A stretch of 64,000 bases of DNA from an uncultured Faecalibacterium sp. (GCA_944386015.1 CALWZK010000077.1:1-64000); one strand, 5' to 3'. Positions 44,488-52,837 are shown, counted from the first letter of the stretch. Notes: generated from the sequence alone by a model not told the origin. Translations and numbers: made by a program.

Positions 44488-45713
44488 AACAATTCCATCA
44501 TTCTACGGCCCCCGCCGGGCGCCGGGTGCGGCGGATCTGCGCCGCCTACTTGCTGGCTGCCGCTGTGTCAGCGCTGGGCTGGCTGTACAGCAGTCTGCCC
44601 GGCCATATCTATTTGGAGCCGGGGCAGGCGCTGGTGCTGCCCCGCTTTGCCTATGTGGAACCGCTGGGCAGCGGCAGCACCCAGAATGTTGTCAGCACCC
44701 GGACCGTGGGCAGTTACCAGACCACCCTGTCCATCGGCGGGGTCTTCCCGATCAAAAAGGTACAGGCCGTCATTACGCCGCGGCAGACCGTCACCGTCTG
44801 CGGCACACCGTTTGGGGTCAAGATGTTTTCAGAGGGCGCCCTGATTGTGGGCTTCACTGACATCAACGGCAGCGACGGAACCCCGGTGAACCCCTCCAAA
44901 GCCGCCGGGCTTCGTCTGGGGGACCGGGTCATCTGCATCGGTGACACTTCCACCGAGAGCAACGATGAAGTCAAAGCAGCCCTGGAGGCTGCCGATGGCC
45001 AGCCGGTGCGGGTTGTCTATGTCCGGGACGGGCAGCAGCAGCAAACCACCCTCACACCCTGCTGGGACGCTGTTGCCAATGAGTGGCGCGCCGGCATGTG
45101 GGTGCGGGATTCTTCCGCCGGCGTGGGCACGCTGACCTTTATTGAAGAGGAAGGGGGCATCTTTGCCGGTCTGGGTCATTCCATCAGCGATGGGGACACC
45201 GGCCAGAGCATTGCCCTGCGCAGCGGCGAGATCGTCCCCTGTGAAATTGTAGGCTGCACCATCGGAACAGCCGGCAGTCCCGGGGAACTGAAGGGCAAAT
45301 TCATCGGCAGCCACGCCGTGGGCACCATTGAAATCAATGGGGAGAACGGCGTCTATGGGGAAACCCGCGCCGACTTTGAGGGCCGCTCGATGGAGGTTGC
45401 CTTTGCCCAGGAGGTTGTGACAGGCCCTGCCCAGATCCTGACCACCACCCTGGGGCAGACGCCAAAGCTCTATGATGTGGAGATCGAAAAGGTATCGGAC
45501 GCTGAATCTGTCCGCAACATGGTGATTCATGTGACAGACTCGGATCTGCTGCAGGAAACCGGCGGCATTGTTCAGGGGATGAGCGGCAGCCCCATCCTTC
45601 AAAACGGGAGGCTGGTGGGAGCCGTAACCCATGTTCTGGTGAACGACCCCACCCGCGGCTATGCCATTTTTGCCGAAACCATGCTGGCCCAGGCGGATCA
45701 GCTGGAAGAATAG
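44484..45713 (+). CDS. spoIVB: SpoIVB serine peptidase (S55)
   Basis: SpoIVB is secreted from the forespore and cleaves SpoIVFA, so that SpoIVFB can process pro-SigK in the mother cell. The 409-residue protein has an N-terminal membrane/signal helix, a PDZ domain (AGLRLGDRVICIGDTSTESN near residue 150), and the SpoIVB peptidase domain with catalytic H232 (GLGHSIS) and S369 (GMSGSPILQNG). The GTG start overlaps the upstream stop (GTGA). In Bacillus spoIVB follows recN; here recN lies about 15 kb downstream and spoIVB is in a germination operon. Confidence 0.94.
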   Translation: MKQFHHSTAPAGRRVRRICAAYLLAAAVSALGWLYSSLPGHIYLEPGQALVLPRFAYVEPLGSGSTQNVVSTRTVGSYQTTLSIGGVFPIKKVQAVITPRQTVTVCGTPFGVKMFSEGALIVGFTDINGSDGTPVNPSKAAGLRLGDRVICIGDTSTESNDEVKAALEAADGQPVRVVYVRDGQQQQTTLTPCWDAVANEWRAGMWVRDSSAGVGTLTFIEEEGGIFAGLGHSISDGDTGQSIALRSGEIVPCEIVGCTIGTAGSPGELKGKFIGSHAVGTIEINGENGVYGETRADFEGRSMEVAFAQEVVTGPAQILTTTLGQTPKLYDVEIEKVSDAESVRNMVIHVTDSDLLQETGGIVQGMSGSPILQNGRLVGAVTHVLVNDPTRGYAIFAETMLAQADQLEE

Positions 45714-45735
45714 AGAGAAACAGAACAGGAATCCG

Positions 45736-45765
45736 GACCGCAGGGTGCTGCTGCGGTCTTTTTTT
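45736..45765 (+). terminator. Terminator after spoIVB
   Basis: Perfect GACCGCAG (45736-45743) / CTGCGGTC (45751-45758) stem, 7-base loop, then seven T. It separates the spoIVB operon from the spoIIIA operon. Confidence 0.93.
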
Positions 45766-45803
45766 CGTCCATGGACACGCAGTTCTAAAAGTACAGGCTG
45801 TCC

Positions 45804-45811
45804 CATATAGT
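45804..45811 (+). promoter_or_regulatory. Possible SigE-like -10 element of the spoIIIA operon
   Basis: CATATAGT (45804-45811) differs from CATACAnT by one base and lies 62 bases before spoIIIAA, just after the spoIVB terminator. The upstream TCTAAAA is a poor -35 match. Confidence 0.35.
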
Positions 45812-45873
45812 GTTGTAACCCGGGCAGGCCGGGCAAACAGATGCAGAACTGCTCTGTTGAGGAGGAAAAGGCA

Positions 45874-46770
45874 ATGGATGCATACAGACAAGTTGTGGAA
45901 GCGCTGCCGGATTTTCTGGCAAAGCCATTGCGCAGCATCAGCCCTGATACTGCCAGCCGGATTCACGAAATCCGTCTGCGGGCCGGGTGTCCGGTTTGGG
46001 TGAACCTGAGCGGTTCCCTCTGTCCTGTGGGGCAGCTGCCCGGCTGCCCGGCGGAGCTGAAAACGCTATGCCTGACCCAGGCCCAGGTGGAGGAAGTCTT
46101 CTATGGCCTCTGTGAAGGCTCGGTCCATACCCATCAAAATGAGCTGGCAGAGGGGTATTTGACCCTCCCCGGCGGGCATCGGGTCGGTGTCGGGGGCAGG
46201 TATCTGGCTCACCCCGAGGAGGGGACTGTCCTGCAGACGGTTCATTCGCTGAATCTGCGCGTTGCCCGCATCAAGCAGCTTCCTTTGCCTTGTCAGCTGG
46301 TTCAGCAGCTTGAGGGACATTTTGTGGGGATGCTGATCGCAGGGGAGCCGGACAGCGGCAAAACCACCCTCCTGCGGAATATGATTGCCTTCCTGGCCCG
46401 GCAGGGGAAAGCGGTATCCGTCATCGACGAGCGGGAAGAGCTGTGGCCCCCATCCTGCCAACATGTCAGGCCGCCGGTGGATTTCATTGCGGGTCTTCCC
46501 AAGGGACAGGCCATCCAAATGGCACTGCGCACCCTTTCTCCCCAGGTAATCGTACTGGATGAATTGGGCGGCATGGAGGAAGTAAAGCACCTGGAGCAGG
46601 GATTTTTCAGCGGTGTGGATTATATCGCCAGTCTCCACGCCGCCAGCCTGGAGGAGGCTTTCCGCCGCCCTCAGGTGGCGTACATGAAACAGGAGAAGAT
46701 GCTCCGGGTTGTTGTTCAGCTCTCTGGCAGACAAGCTCCCGGACAAATTCAGGAGGTAGCTGCCTTATGA
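45874..46770 (+). CDS. spoIIIAA: Stage III sporulation protein AA (ATPase)
   Basis: SpoIIIAA is the secretion-type ATPase of the mother cell-forespore channel (the feeding-tube complex). The 298-residue protein has an N-terminal domain with SVHTHQNELAEGYLTLPGG and a Walker A GEPDSGKT at about 157-164 and Walker B VIVLDELGG. The ATG at 45874 follows GAGGAGGAAAAGG. It heads the eight-gene spoIIIA operon and overlaps spoIIIAB as ATGA. Confidence 0.95.
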   Translation: MDAYRQVVEALPDFLAKPLRSISPDTASRIHEIRLRAGCPVWVNLSGSLCPVGQLPGCPAELKTLCLTQAQVEEVFYGLCEGSVHTHQNELAEGYLTLPGGHRVGVGGRYLAHPEEGTVLQTVHSLNLRVARIKQLPLPCQLVQQLEGHFVGMLIAGEPDSGKTTLLRNMIAFLARQGKAVSVIDEREELWPPSCQHVRPPVDFIAGLPKGQAIQMALRTLSPQVIVLDELGGMEEVKHLEQGFFSGVDYIASLHAASLEEAFRRPQVAYMKQEKMLRVVVQLSGRQAPGQIQEVAAL

Positions 46771-47252
46771 ACGGCACAGCTCTGCGGCTGGCGGCAGCAG
46801 CCCTCTTAACCCTCTGTGGCTTTTGTGCAGGGGACACCCGGCGGCAGAAGCGCTCTGCCCGGCGGCGCACGCTGGAGGAAATTGTGGGGCTACTGATACG
46901 GCTGCGCCAGGAGATTGCCTGCCGGCGTACCGATTTAAACCGGCTGTATCAAACGCTTGCCTCTGCCTATCCGCCGGACAGCCCGCTGAAACAGATCTTT
47001 TTGCATGGGAGCAGTTTTCAAAAACTGCTTCCTCCCGATTTGCTGGAACAGGAACAGGCCGCCTGCTTCTCGGAATGTTTTGCCGGCCTGGGGCGCACCG
47101 ATGCCAAGCAGGAATGTGCCCGTCTGGATTATTACTTGCAGCGGTTTGGCGACTTTCTGACCAAAGCCAGACAGGAGGAACGGCTCTCCCTCCATCTGGA
47201 CCGGCGTCTCGGCCTGGCAGCAGGTGCTCTGCTGGGGCTGCTGGTGATGTAG
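46767..47252 (+). CDS. spoIIIAB: Stage III sporulation protein AB
   Basis: A 161-residue protein with an N-terminal membrane helix, a helical domain related to the GspF/PilC fold, and a C-terminal membrane helix (LAAGALLGLLVM), as in Bacillus SpoIIIAB. The ATG overlaps the spoIIIAA stop. Two cysteines near the N terminus are not family hallmarks. Confidence 0.9.
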   Translation: MNGTALRLAAAALLTLCGFCAGDTRRQKRSARRRTLEEIVGLLIRLRQEIACRRTDLNRLYQTLASAYPPDSPLKQIFLHGSSFQKLLPPDLLEQEQAACFSECFAGLGRTDAKQECARLDYYLQRFGDFLTKARQEERLSLHLDRRLGLAAGALLGLLVM

Positions 47253-47283
47253 CGAAGATGCAGCGATAAGGAGATGACGGGGC

Positions 47284-47478
47284 GTGGATATTGATCTCGT
47301 ATTCAAAATAGCGGCCATCGGGATCATTGTGGCTGTTCTCAATCAGCTTCTGATCCGTTCCGGGCGGGAAGATCAGGCCATGATGACGACCCTGGCGGGT
47401 CTTGTGGTGGTCCTGTCCATGCTGGTGCAGCAGATCAGCGAACTTTTTGTGACCATCAAATCCCTCTTTGCATTGTAG
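47284..47478 (+). CDS. spoIIIAC: Stage III sporulation protein AC
   Basis: A 64-residue protein with two membrane helices and the family's conserved D-I-D-L-x-F-K-I-A-A-I-G start. It is a small membrane part of the SpoIIIA channel. The start is a GTG with AAGGAG at 10 bases. It lies 31 bases after spoIIIAB. Confidence 0.95.
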   Translation: MDIDLVFKIAAIGIIVAVLNQLLIRSGREDQAMMTTLAGLVVVLSMLVQQISELFVTIKSLFAL

Positions 47479-47488
47479 AGGCCGTCCT

Positions 47489-47875
47489 ATGACCGAAAGT
47501 TTGCTGCCCACCCTTGGATTGGCCATTGCGGCCGCTCTGCTGTACGGGCTGCTGCGCAAATCAGCCCCGGCTTTTGCGCTGCTGCTGTCCCTGGCCGCAG
47601 GCCTTGTGATTCTCGCCCGCCTGGTCTTTTGGATGGACGGCATCATCGCCGGGCTGACCGCTCTGGCAAACCGGGTGGAAGGAATCGCATTCACCAGTCT
47701 GCTGCGCTGTGCAGGGGGTTTGCTGCTGACCGACTACGCCTGTTCTGTCTGCAAAGAAGCCGAGGCCGAAGCTCTGGCCTGGTGCACCGCCTTTGCCGGA
47801 CGGATTCTTACACTGGCGGCCCTATGGCCGCTGTTGGAGGAGGTCTGTGAGATGATATGGAAGCTGACAGGGTGA
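47489..47875 (+). CDS. spoIIIAD: Stage III sporulation protein AD
   Basis: A 128-residue membrane protein with about four helices, homologous in layout to SpoIIIAD, in which a pair of SpoIIIAC-like halves is recognisable. The ATG at 47489 follows GAGG at 7 bases; an upstream in-frame start at 47468 falls inside spoIIIAC. It overlaps spoIIIAE. Confidence 0.92.
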   Translation: MTESLLPTLGLAIAAALLYGLLRKSAPAFALLLSLAAGLVILARLVFWMDGIIAGLTALANRVEGIAFTSLLRCAGGLLLTDYACSVCKEAEAEALAWCTAFAGRILTLAALWPLLEEVCEMIWKLTG

Positions 47876-48951
47876 AACGTCTCCTCTGGGCACTGGTACT
47901 GGCACTGTTCCTGGTGTTGGGTGCACCGGTCTGCTGGGCTGGCGCAACTGTTTCTGACGGACAGGCTGCGCTGCCCGGCAGCGAAAGCTGGCAGCCCTAT
48001 CTGGACGACACGCCGGTCAGCATGCAGGATTTTGTCCAGAACCCGCTGGAGGCCATCCGGCAGCTGCTGCCGGGGGATCTGATCCAGACAGTACGGGAGT
48101 CGGTGGCCAGCTATGCCCAGGTGTTCCTGTTCCTGCTTCTGGTGATGCTGGTCTCTTTTCTGATCGGCAGGGAGAAGGGGGATCTGCTGGACCTGGCTGC
48201 AGCAGGGGGGAGCGCCATTCTGTGCTGGACCACTCTGGCCGCTCTGTCAGAGACCGTCTGCACCAAACTGGAAAACTGGCGGATGTACCTGCTGGGCTTC
48301 GTGCCGGTTTATGAGGGTGTTCTGGCGGCAGGGGGAGAGGTCACCGCGGCCGCAGCCGCAGGAGGGCTTTTTCTCAGCGGCCTGTGCCTGCTGACCCAGG
48401 CCCTCAGCAGCTGGGTGCCGCCTCTGTTCCACTGCTACCTGGCCCTCAGTACCGCCTGCTGCATCAGCACCGAAGCCGCGCTGGCCACGGTTTGCCGCAG
48501 TATGGGCCAGCTCTTTCAAAAGTGCCTGCGGTGGGCTGGACGGGCTTTTGGAGCCATTTTAGGTCTGCAAAGGATTTTTACTTGTCAGCTGGATTCAGCC
48601 AGTCAAAAGCTGGGGCAGTTCCTAACCGGAACGGTTCCCATTGTAGGGCAAAGCCTCAGTGATGCAGCCAGCACTGTGCTGAGCGGCATCCAGCTGCTCA
48701 AGAGCGGTCTGGGGTTTGCAGCCATCGCTTTCCTGGGTGCAGAATTCCTGCCCCTGTACATGATTCTGATGGTTCACGCCCTTTTGCTGTTTGGGTGCGA
48801 ACTGCTCTGCAGTGCCGCCGGTATCAGGCGGTGCGGGGCCCTGTTCAACTGCCTGCGGGAAGCGGTCCAGGGGCTGGCGGCGGCCACTGCGCTGGTCTTC
48901 GGCATCGCAGTGCTGGGCACAGCACTGCTGTTTATGGTGGGAGGAGGCTGA
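47857..48951 (+). CDS. spoIIIAE: Stage III sporulation protein AE
   Basis: The largest membrane protein of the SpoIIIA complex: 364 residues, an N-terminal signal-type helix (LLWALVLALFLVLGAPVCWA) and about seven further membrane helices, somewhat shorter than the Bacillus protein. Two starts are plausible: ATG 47857, 12 bases from GGAGGAGGT, and GTG 47872, which forms GTGA with the spoIIIAD stop. The ATG is given. Confidence 0.93.
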   Translation: MEADRVKRLLWALVLALFLVLGAPVCWAGATVSDGQAALPGSESWQPYLDDTPVSMQDFVQNPLEAIRQLLPGDLIQTVRESVASYAQVFLFLLLVMLVSFLIGREKGDLLDLAAAGGSAILCWTTLAALSETVCTKLENWRMYLLGFVPVYEGVLAAGGEVTAAAAAGGLFLSGLCLLTQALSSWVPPLFHCYLALSTACCISTEAALATVCRSMGQLFQKCLRWAGRAFGAILGLQRIFTCQLDSASQKLGQFLTGTVPIVGQSLSDAASTVLSGIQLLKSGLGFAAIAFLGAEFLPLYMILMVHALLLFGCELLCSAAGIRRCGALFNCLREAVQGLAAATALVFGIAVLGTALLFMVGGG

Positions 48952-48954
48952 CAA

Positions 48955-49434
48955 ATGCAGCAGCTCAAAACGGCTGTCGCCGTCTTCTGCATCGCCTGTG
49001 TCTGTGCAGAACTGGTGGGGCAGCTTCTGGGAGATGCTTGGGGAAGACAGTGCATAAAGGCTGCCGCAGGCCTATATATTCTAGTAGCCTTTTTCCATGC
49101 CCTGCCCGAAATCCAGGCCGGAATCCTGCCTTTTAAAGTGCCTGATCTGCCGGCTGCCAGTTTCGGCAGTGCAGAGGACGCCATCCTGCTCCAGGCACAG
49201 AGCAATCTCTCCGCCCGGCTGGAAGAACAGATCACTCGGGAGACCGGCCTTTCCGTATCTGTGGATGTCACTTTGGAAGAATCCCAGTCTGGTGTGCAGG
49301 CTGTCGAGGTGCAGCTGTCTCCCTCATCCGAAACCAGTGAGCAGCAGCGCAGCACGGTCGAAAATCTGCTGTGTAAAGCATTAGACCTTGACACCAATTT
49401 CATTCACTGGACCGGACAGGCAGAAGGAGGATAA
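48955..49434 (+). CDS. spoIIIAF: Stage III sporulation protein AF
   Basis: A 159-residue protein with two N-terminal membrane helices (about 8-25 and 33-52) and a soluble external domain of the ring-building type found in type III secretion and SpoIIIAF. It starts three bases after the spoIIIAE stop with GGAGG upstream. Confidence 0.9.
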   Translation: MQQLKTAVAVFCIACVCAELVGQLLGDAWGRQCIKAAAGLYILVAFFHALPEIQAGILPFKVPDLPAASFGSAEDAILLQAQSNLSARLEEQITRETGLSVSVDVTLEESQSGVQAVEVQLSPSSETSEQQRSTVENLLCKALDLDTNFIHWTGQAEGG

Positions 49435-49438
49435 ACGC

Positions 49439-49951
49439 ATGGCATGGCAGGAACAACTGGCTGCCTGGTTCAAACATTCCAAAGGGAAGCCAAAGACTTC
49501 TTCTCTGGCTGTTGTGTTGGGCGTGGCCGCCATGGTGCTGATTTTGTTGAGTGAAGTGTGGCCTTCCCAGGCTGCCCAGGAAACGCCCGCGGAAATTCAT
49601 ACCATCCAGTCGGCTGCCTCCTATCAGGATGAACTGGAGACCCAGCTGGCTGGCCTGATCCAGCAAGTTGCAGGGGCAGGTGAAACCACCGTCATGATTA
49701 CGCTGGAAAGCGGGGAGGAGAGGATCTATGCGACGGATACCCAAACCGGTGAAAATCAAAGCCAGCAGACCCACGTGCTGCTGGAGGACGGCACCGCTCT
49801 GGAGGAGACGATCCATCTGCCCACCATCTGCGGTGTGGCGGTTGTCTGTGAAGGAGGCGGTGACGTGGGTGTCCAGGCGCGGATCACTTCACTGCTTTCC
49901 GCGCTGCTGGATGTTCCATCCAACCGAATCTGTGTAGAACAGCGTGGATAG
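49439..49951 (+). CDS. spoIIIAG: Stage III sporulation protein AG
   Basis: SpoIIIAG forms the large ring in the intermembrane space. The 170-residue protein has a membrane helix (about 22-40), a helical/beta ring-building domain with GAGETTVMITLESG, and a C terminus with VQARITSLLSALLDVPSNRI. The ATG at 49439 follows GGAGG at 9 bases; an upstream in-frame start overlaps spoIIIAF and lacks a ribosome site. Confidence 0.94.
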   Translation: MAWQEQLAAWFKHSKGKPKTSSLAVVLGVAAMVLILLSEVWPSQAAQETPAEIHTIQSAASYQDELETQLAGLIQQVAGAGETTVMITLESGEERIYATDTQTGENQSQQTHVLLEDGTALEETIHLPTICGVAVVCEGGGDVGVQARITSLLSALLDVPSNRICVEQRG

Positions 49952-50043
49952 TACATGGGAGCGCGGGTGCGGGTATGCCTGCACCATTGCCTGCATATTC
50001 TTCTTTAAAAAATTCGCAAACGACTTAAGGGAGGAACCGAAGT

Positions 50044-50694
50044 ATGAGAAATATAGCCAAGAGTACCCGCCGTGCCACTGCTGTGACGCTGGCTGCCGCC
50101 CTGGCGGTGGCCTGCTACTTGAACTGGCAGTATGCCCGCACCGATCTGGACACTGTAGCTGTGGAAACCGCGGCAGCGGCTACCTCCACATCCTCGGAGG
50201 CTTCCTCCGACTCTTCTGCCTCCAGTTCGGGCAGCTCAGGCCAGGTGACAGATGCCCTGCTCACCGAAGCAGAGGCTGCTTCTGCTGCCAACAAAAACTA
50301 CGGCGAGGCCCAGCTGGTCAGCGTTGCCAACGACACTGGCAGCCAGTTCTTTGACGAGGCCCGCCTCAAACGGGAAAAGGCCCACGATGAAGCCCTGGAC
50401 ACCATCCAGAAAACCATGAAGGATTCCTCCCTGTCCGACAGTGAAAAGGCCGAATTCACCGCCCAGCTGACCGCCAACCTGGAAGACATCAACGCTGAGA
50501 CCGAGATCGAAACCTTGATCAAAGCCAAAGGCTTTGCAGACTGCCTTTGCTTTTTGCAGTCGGGCCGGGCTGACCTGACCGTGATGACTTCGGGGGAGCC
50601 TCTGACCACCTCCCAGGTGGCGCAGATCCGGGACATCGTCATCAGCAAGAGCAATGTAACCGCCCAGAACATTACGGTGGTGGAGGTGAAATAA
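50044..50694 (+). CDS. spoIIIAH: Stage III sporulation protein AH
   Basis: SpoIIIAH is exported by the mother cell and binds forespore SpoIIQ to complete the channel. The 216-residue protein has an N-terminal membrane helix (about 12-28), an alanine/serine-rich spacer (40-70) and a C-terminal ring-building domain (from about 105). GGGAGG precedes the ATG. It is the last spoIIIA gene; spoIIQ is not in the window. A 291-base gap with the asp23 promoter and leader follows. Confidence 0.92.
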   Translation: MRNIAKSTRRATAVTLAAALAVACYLNWQYARTDLDTVAVETAAAATSTSSEASSDSSASSSGSSGQVTDALLTEAEAASAANKNYGEAQLVSVANDTGSQFFDEARLKREKAHDEALDTIQKTMKDSSLSDSEKAEFTAQLTANLEDINAETEIETLIKAKGFADCLCFLQSGRADLTVMTSGEPLTTSQVAQIRDIVISKSNVTAQNITVVEVK

Positions 50695-50788
50695 GGGGAT
50701 ATCCGGCGAAAGAATGCGTTCCTGCGCGAGAGTGAACCTGCCGCAGCAGCCATCCCACAGGGAAAGTATTTTTTTACTGGTCTGAGTG

Positions 50789-50817
50789 TTGTGAAAATGA
50801 AAAAAGGATGGTATAAT
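50789..50817 (+). promoter_or_regulatory. Promoter of asp23-nusB
   Basis: TTGTGA (50789-50794), 17-bp spacer, perfect TATAAT (50812-50817). Transcription would begin near 50824, leaving a leader of about 160 bases. Confidence 0.75.
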
Positions 50818-50833
50818 AACAGCAGAATGGTTT

Positions 50834-50985
50834 ACTGCCCTCAAAATTTTGAAAGCCTTTCAAAGGCAGGTTTGCTGCGGCCTGTTCCGCAGCAGAGGGC
50901 AAAGCTAAAACAAAGGCCGGAGTATGCAGTAGCCTGACACGAGCAACAGCATTCAATCGTGCCGGAATGAACGGAGGACCGTAGA
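50834..50985 (+). ncRNA. Predicted multibranched 5' leader of asp23
   Basis: An outer stem TGCCCTC (50836-50842) / GAGGGCA (50895-50901) encloses two hairpins: GCCTT/AAGGC (50855-50859 with 50863-50867) and TGCTGCGG/CCGCAGCA (50873-50880 with 50887-50894). A further CACGA/TCGTG pair follows (50938-50942 with 50957-50961), then CGGAGG. The stems are perfect by eye, but function and conservation are unknown. Confidence 0.5.
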
Positions 50986-51366
50986 ATGGATATGCAGAAT
51001 ATGGATCTTATGGGCGGGAGCCTTCAGATTTCTACCGACGTGATCGCCAAAATTGCACGCTGTGCAGCCATGGAGATCGATGGCGTGGCCGATGTTTCCT
51101 GCGGCAGACAGCAGAACAAGAAGGCCAAAGAGCTGCTGGAAATGGTCAATCTTCAGTCGCCTGTAACGGTGGAAATGCGGGAAGGCACCGCAGATATCAC
51201 CCTGAACCTGATTGTCCGCTTTGGCACCTGCGTTCCGGTGATTGCCGAGAAAGTGCAGAAGAACGTGAAGAATGCAGTCCAGAACATGACCCATGTGACT
51301 GTCAGCCGGGTCAATCTGGTGATTGCCGGTCTGGTCGCTGCTGACGACCAGCCTGCTGCTGAATAA
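50986..51366 (+). CDS. Asp23/Gls24 family envelope-stress protein
   Basis: A 126-residue Asp23-family protein (QISTDVIAKIARCAAMEIDG at the start of the domain). Members of this family are membrane-associated and linked to cell-envelope homeostasis, and the paralogue at this position (YqhY in Bacillus) affects lipid synthesis. It stands before nusB as in most Firmicutes. CGGAGG precedes the ATG; a second ATG two codons later is possible. Confidence 0.92.
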   Translation: MDMQNMDLMGGSLQISTDVIAKIARCAAMEIDGVADVSCGRQQNKKAKELLEMVNLQSPVTVEMREGTADITLNLIVRFGTCVPVIAEKVQKNVKNAVQNMTHVTVSRVNLVIAGLVAADDQPAAE

Positions 51367-51389
51367 CCGGAACAGAATACAAAAAACAG

Positions 51390-51418
51390 CCTCTCTGCGG
51401 GAATTTCCTGCAGAGAGG
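51390..51418 (+). terminator. Hairpin between asp23 and nusB
   Basis: Perfect 9-bp stem CCTCTCTGC (51390-51398) / GCAGAGAGG (51410-51418). Only ACTTTGATG follows, so it is more likely an mRNA-stability or attenuation hairpin than a full terminator. Confidence 0.5.
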
Positions 51419-51443
51419 ACTTTGATGTTGTGAGAGGAATACT

Positions 51444-51902
51444 ATGGAAAATCAGATGCCTCGCCGCCAGGCCCGCGAGAATGCGTTCCTGCTGGCCTTT
51501 TCTCAGACTTTTGGCGAGCTGCCCTTGGAGGAAGCCCTGGACGCCAACCGCGAAAACGATGAGGAACATCCCGTTGACGATTTCGGCGCCTGCCTGCTGC
51601 GCACCTATTATGATCATTCCGCAGAAGTGGATGACCAGATCCGCGACCATCTGCGGGGCTGGACGATGGAGCGCATTCCCCGCGTAACCATCACCATTCT
51701 GCGCCTTGCCATTGCAGAGATGCTGTATGGCCCCGAGCACAAGCCCAGCGTTGCCATCAACGAGGCTGTGGAGCTGACCAAGAAATACGGTGCAGAAGAG
51801 GACTACCAGTTTGTCAATGGTCTGCTGGGTAGTGTCGCCCGCGAATCCGGCCTGGTTGATGAGGACGCAGACGACGCAAAAGAGGAGCCTGCTAAGCTGT
51901 GA
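51444..51902 (+). CDS. nusB: Transcription antitermination factor NusB
   Basis: NusB takes part in antitermination on rRNA operons. The 152-residue protein has the all-helical fold with PRRQARENAFLLAFSQ at the start and the family motif VAINEAVELTKKYG near 115-130. The first third has an acidic insertion (ENDEEHPVDD). Its stop overlaps the next gene's GTG as GTGA. Confidence 0.94.
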   Translation: MENQMPRRQARENAFLLAFSQTFGELPLEEALDANRENDEEHPVDDFGACLLRTYYDHSAEVDDQIRDHLRGWTMERIPRVTITILRLAIAEMLYGPEHKPSVAINEAVELTKKYGAEEDYQFVNGLLGSVARESGLVDEDADDAKEEPAKL

Positions 51903-52837
51903 GTTATACACTGGGCATTGATACCAGCAACTATGCGACCTCTCTGGCTGTTTTTGATACAGCCGGGGAGGTTGTTTGCGCAAAGAAGCGTTTTCTGCCG
52001 GTGAAAGAAGGTCAGCTGGGCCTGCGTCAGAGCGACGCGCTTTTTCACCACACCGCCGCGCTGCCCGGCATGCTGACTGAGTTGGGGAGCGAATTCGATT
52101 TGACCCGGATTCAGGCAGTGGGAGTCTCCGAAAAGCCCCGCCCGGTGGAGGGCAGTTATATGCCCTGCTTTCTGGCAGGCGTCAGCGCGGGACAGGCTTT
52201 TGCACTGGCCCGCGGGATTCCGCTGATCCGCACGACCCATCAGCAGGGCCATGCTGCGGCTGCCCTTTTTGCAGCCAAAGGTCCGGCTCTGTTCGAGCAG
52301 AAAGTGCTGCTGTTCCATATTTCAGGGGGCACCACCGATCTGCTGCTCTGTGATCAGGTGCGCCGGATCGATCTGCTGGGTTCCAGCAGCGACCTCTATG
52401 CAGGGCAGGCAGTGGACCGCCTGGGGGTCAAGCTGGGGTTTGCATTCCCGGCCGGCGCCGAGGTTTCCCGGCTGGCCGCAGAATGTCAGGAGGATATTAA
52501 GCCCAAGTCCTCGGTCAGGGAAATGACCTGCAGCCTCTCAGGGCTGGAAAATCAGTGCAACGCCCTGCTGGCTCAGGGGAAGAGCCAGGCTTATGTCTGC
52601 AAATACTGTCTGCTCTGTGTGGCAGACACGGTGGTCAAGATGACCCGTGCAGCGCTCAAGCTCTACCCGGATCTGCCGGTGGTCTGTGCCGGCGGCGTCA
52701 TGAGCAGCAGTATCATCCGGGAATGGGTGCAGCGCCGGCTGCCCTCGGTGCTGTTTGTGCCGCCCCAGTACGCCAGCGACAACGCCATCGGCGTTTCGAT
52801 TCTCGCCGCACGGGAGGCAGGCTTATGGCTGAAGTAA
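51899..52837 (+). CDS. TsaD-related M22-family protein (paralogue, not TsaD itself)
   Basis: A 312-residue ASKHA-fold protein related to TsaD/Kae1, with the N-terminal LGIDTSNYATSLAVFD, the metal-binding histidines H114 and H118 in THQQGHAAAA, and the SGGTTDLLL phosphate loop. Clostridial genomes carry this paralogue between nusB and xseA in addition to the true tsaD elsewhere; its function is unknown. The GTG start overlaps the nusB stop, and its 3' end overlaps xseA by 13 bases. It could be a threonylcarbamoyl-related enzyme or a regulator. Confidence 0.8.
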   Translation: MSYTLGIDTSNYATSLAVFDTAGEVVCAKKRFLPVKEGQLGLRQSDALFHHTAALPGMLTELGSEFDLTRIQAVGVSEKPRPVEGSYMPCFLAGVSAGQAFALARGIPLIRTTHQQGHAAAALFAAKGPALFEQKVLLFHISGGTTDLLLCDQVRRIDLLGSSSDLYAGQAVDRLGVKLGFAFPAGAEVSRLAAECQEDIKPKSSVREMTCSLSGLENQCNALLAQGKSQAYVCKYCLLCVADTVVKMTRAALKLYPDLPVVCAGGVMSSSIIREWVQRRLPSVLFVPPQYASDNAIGVSILAAREAGLWLK

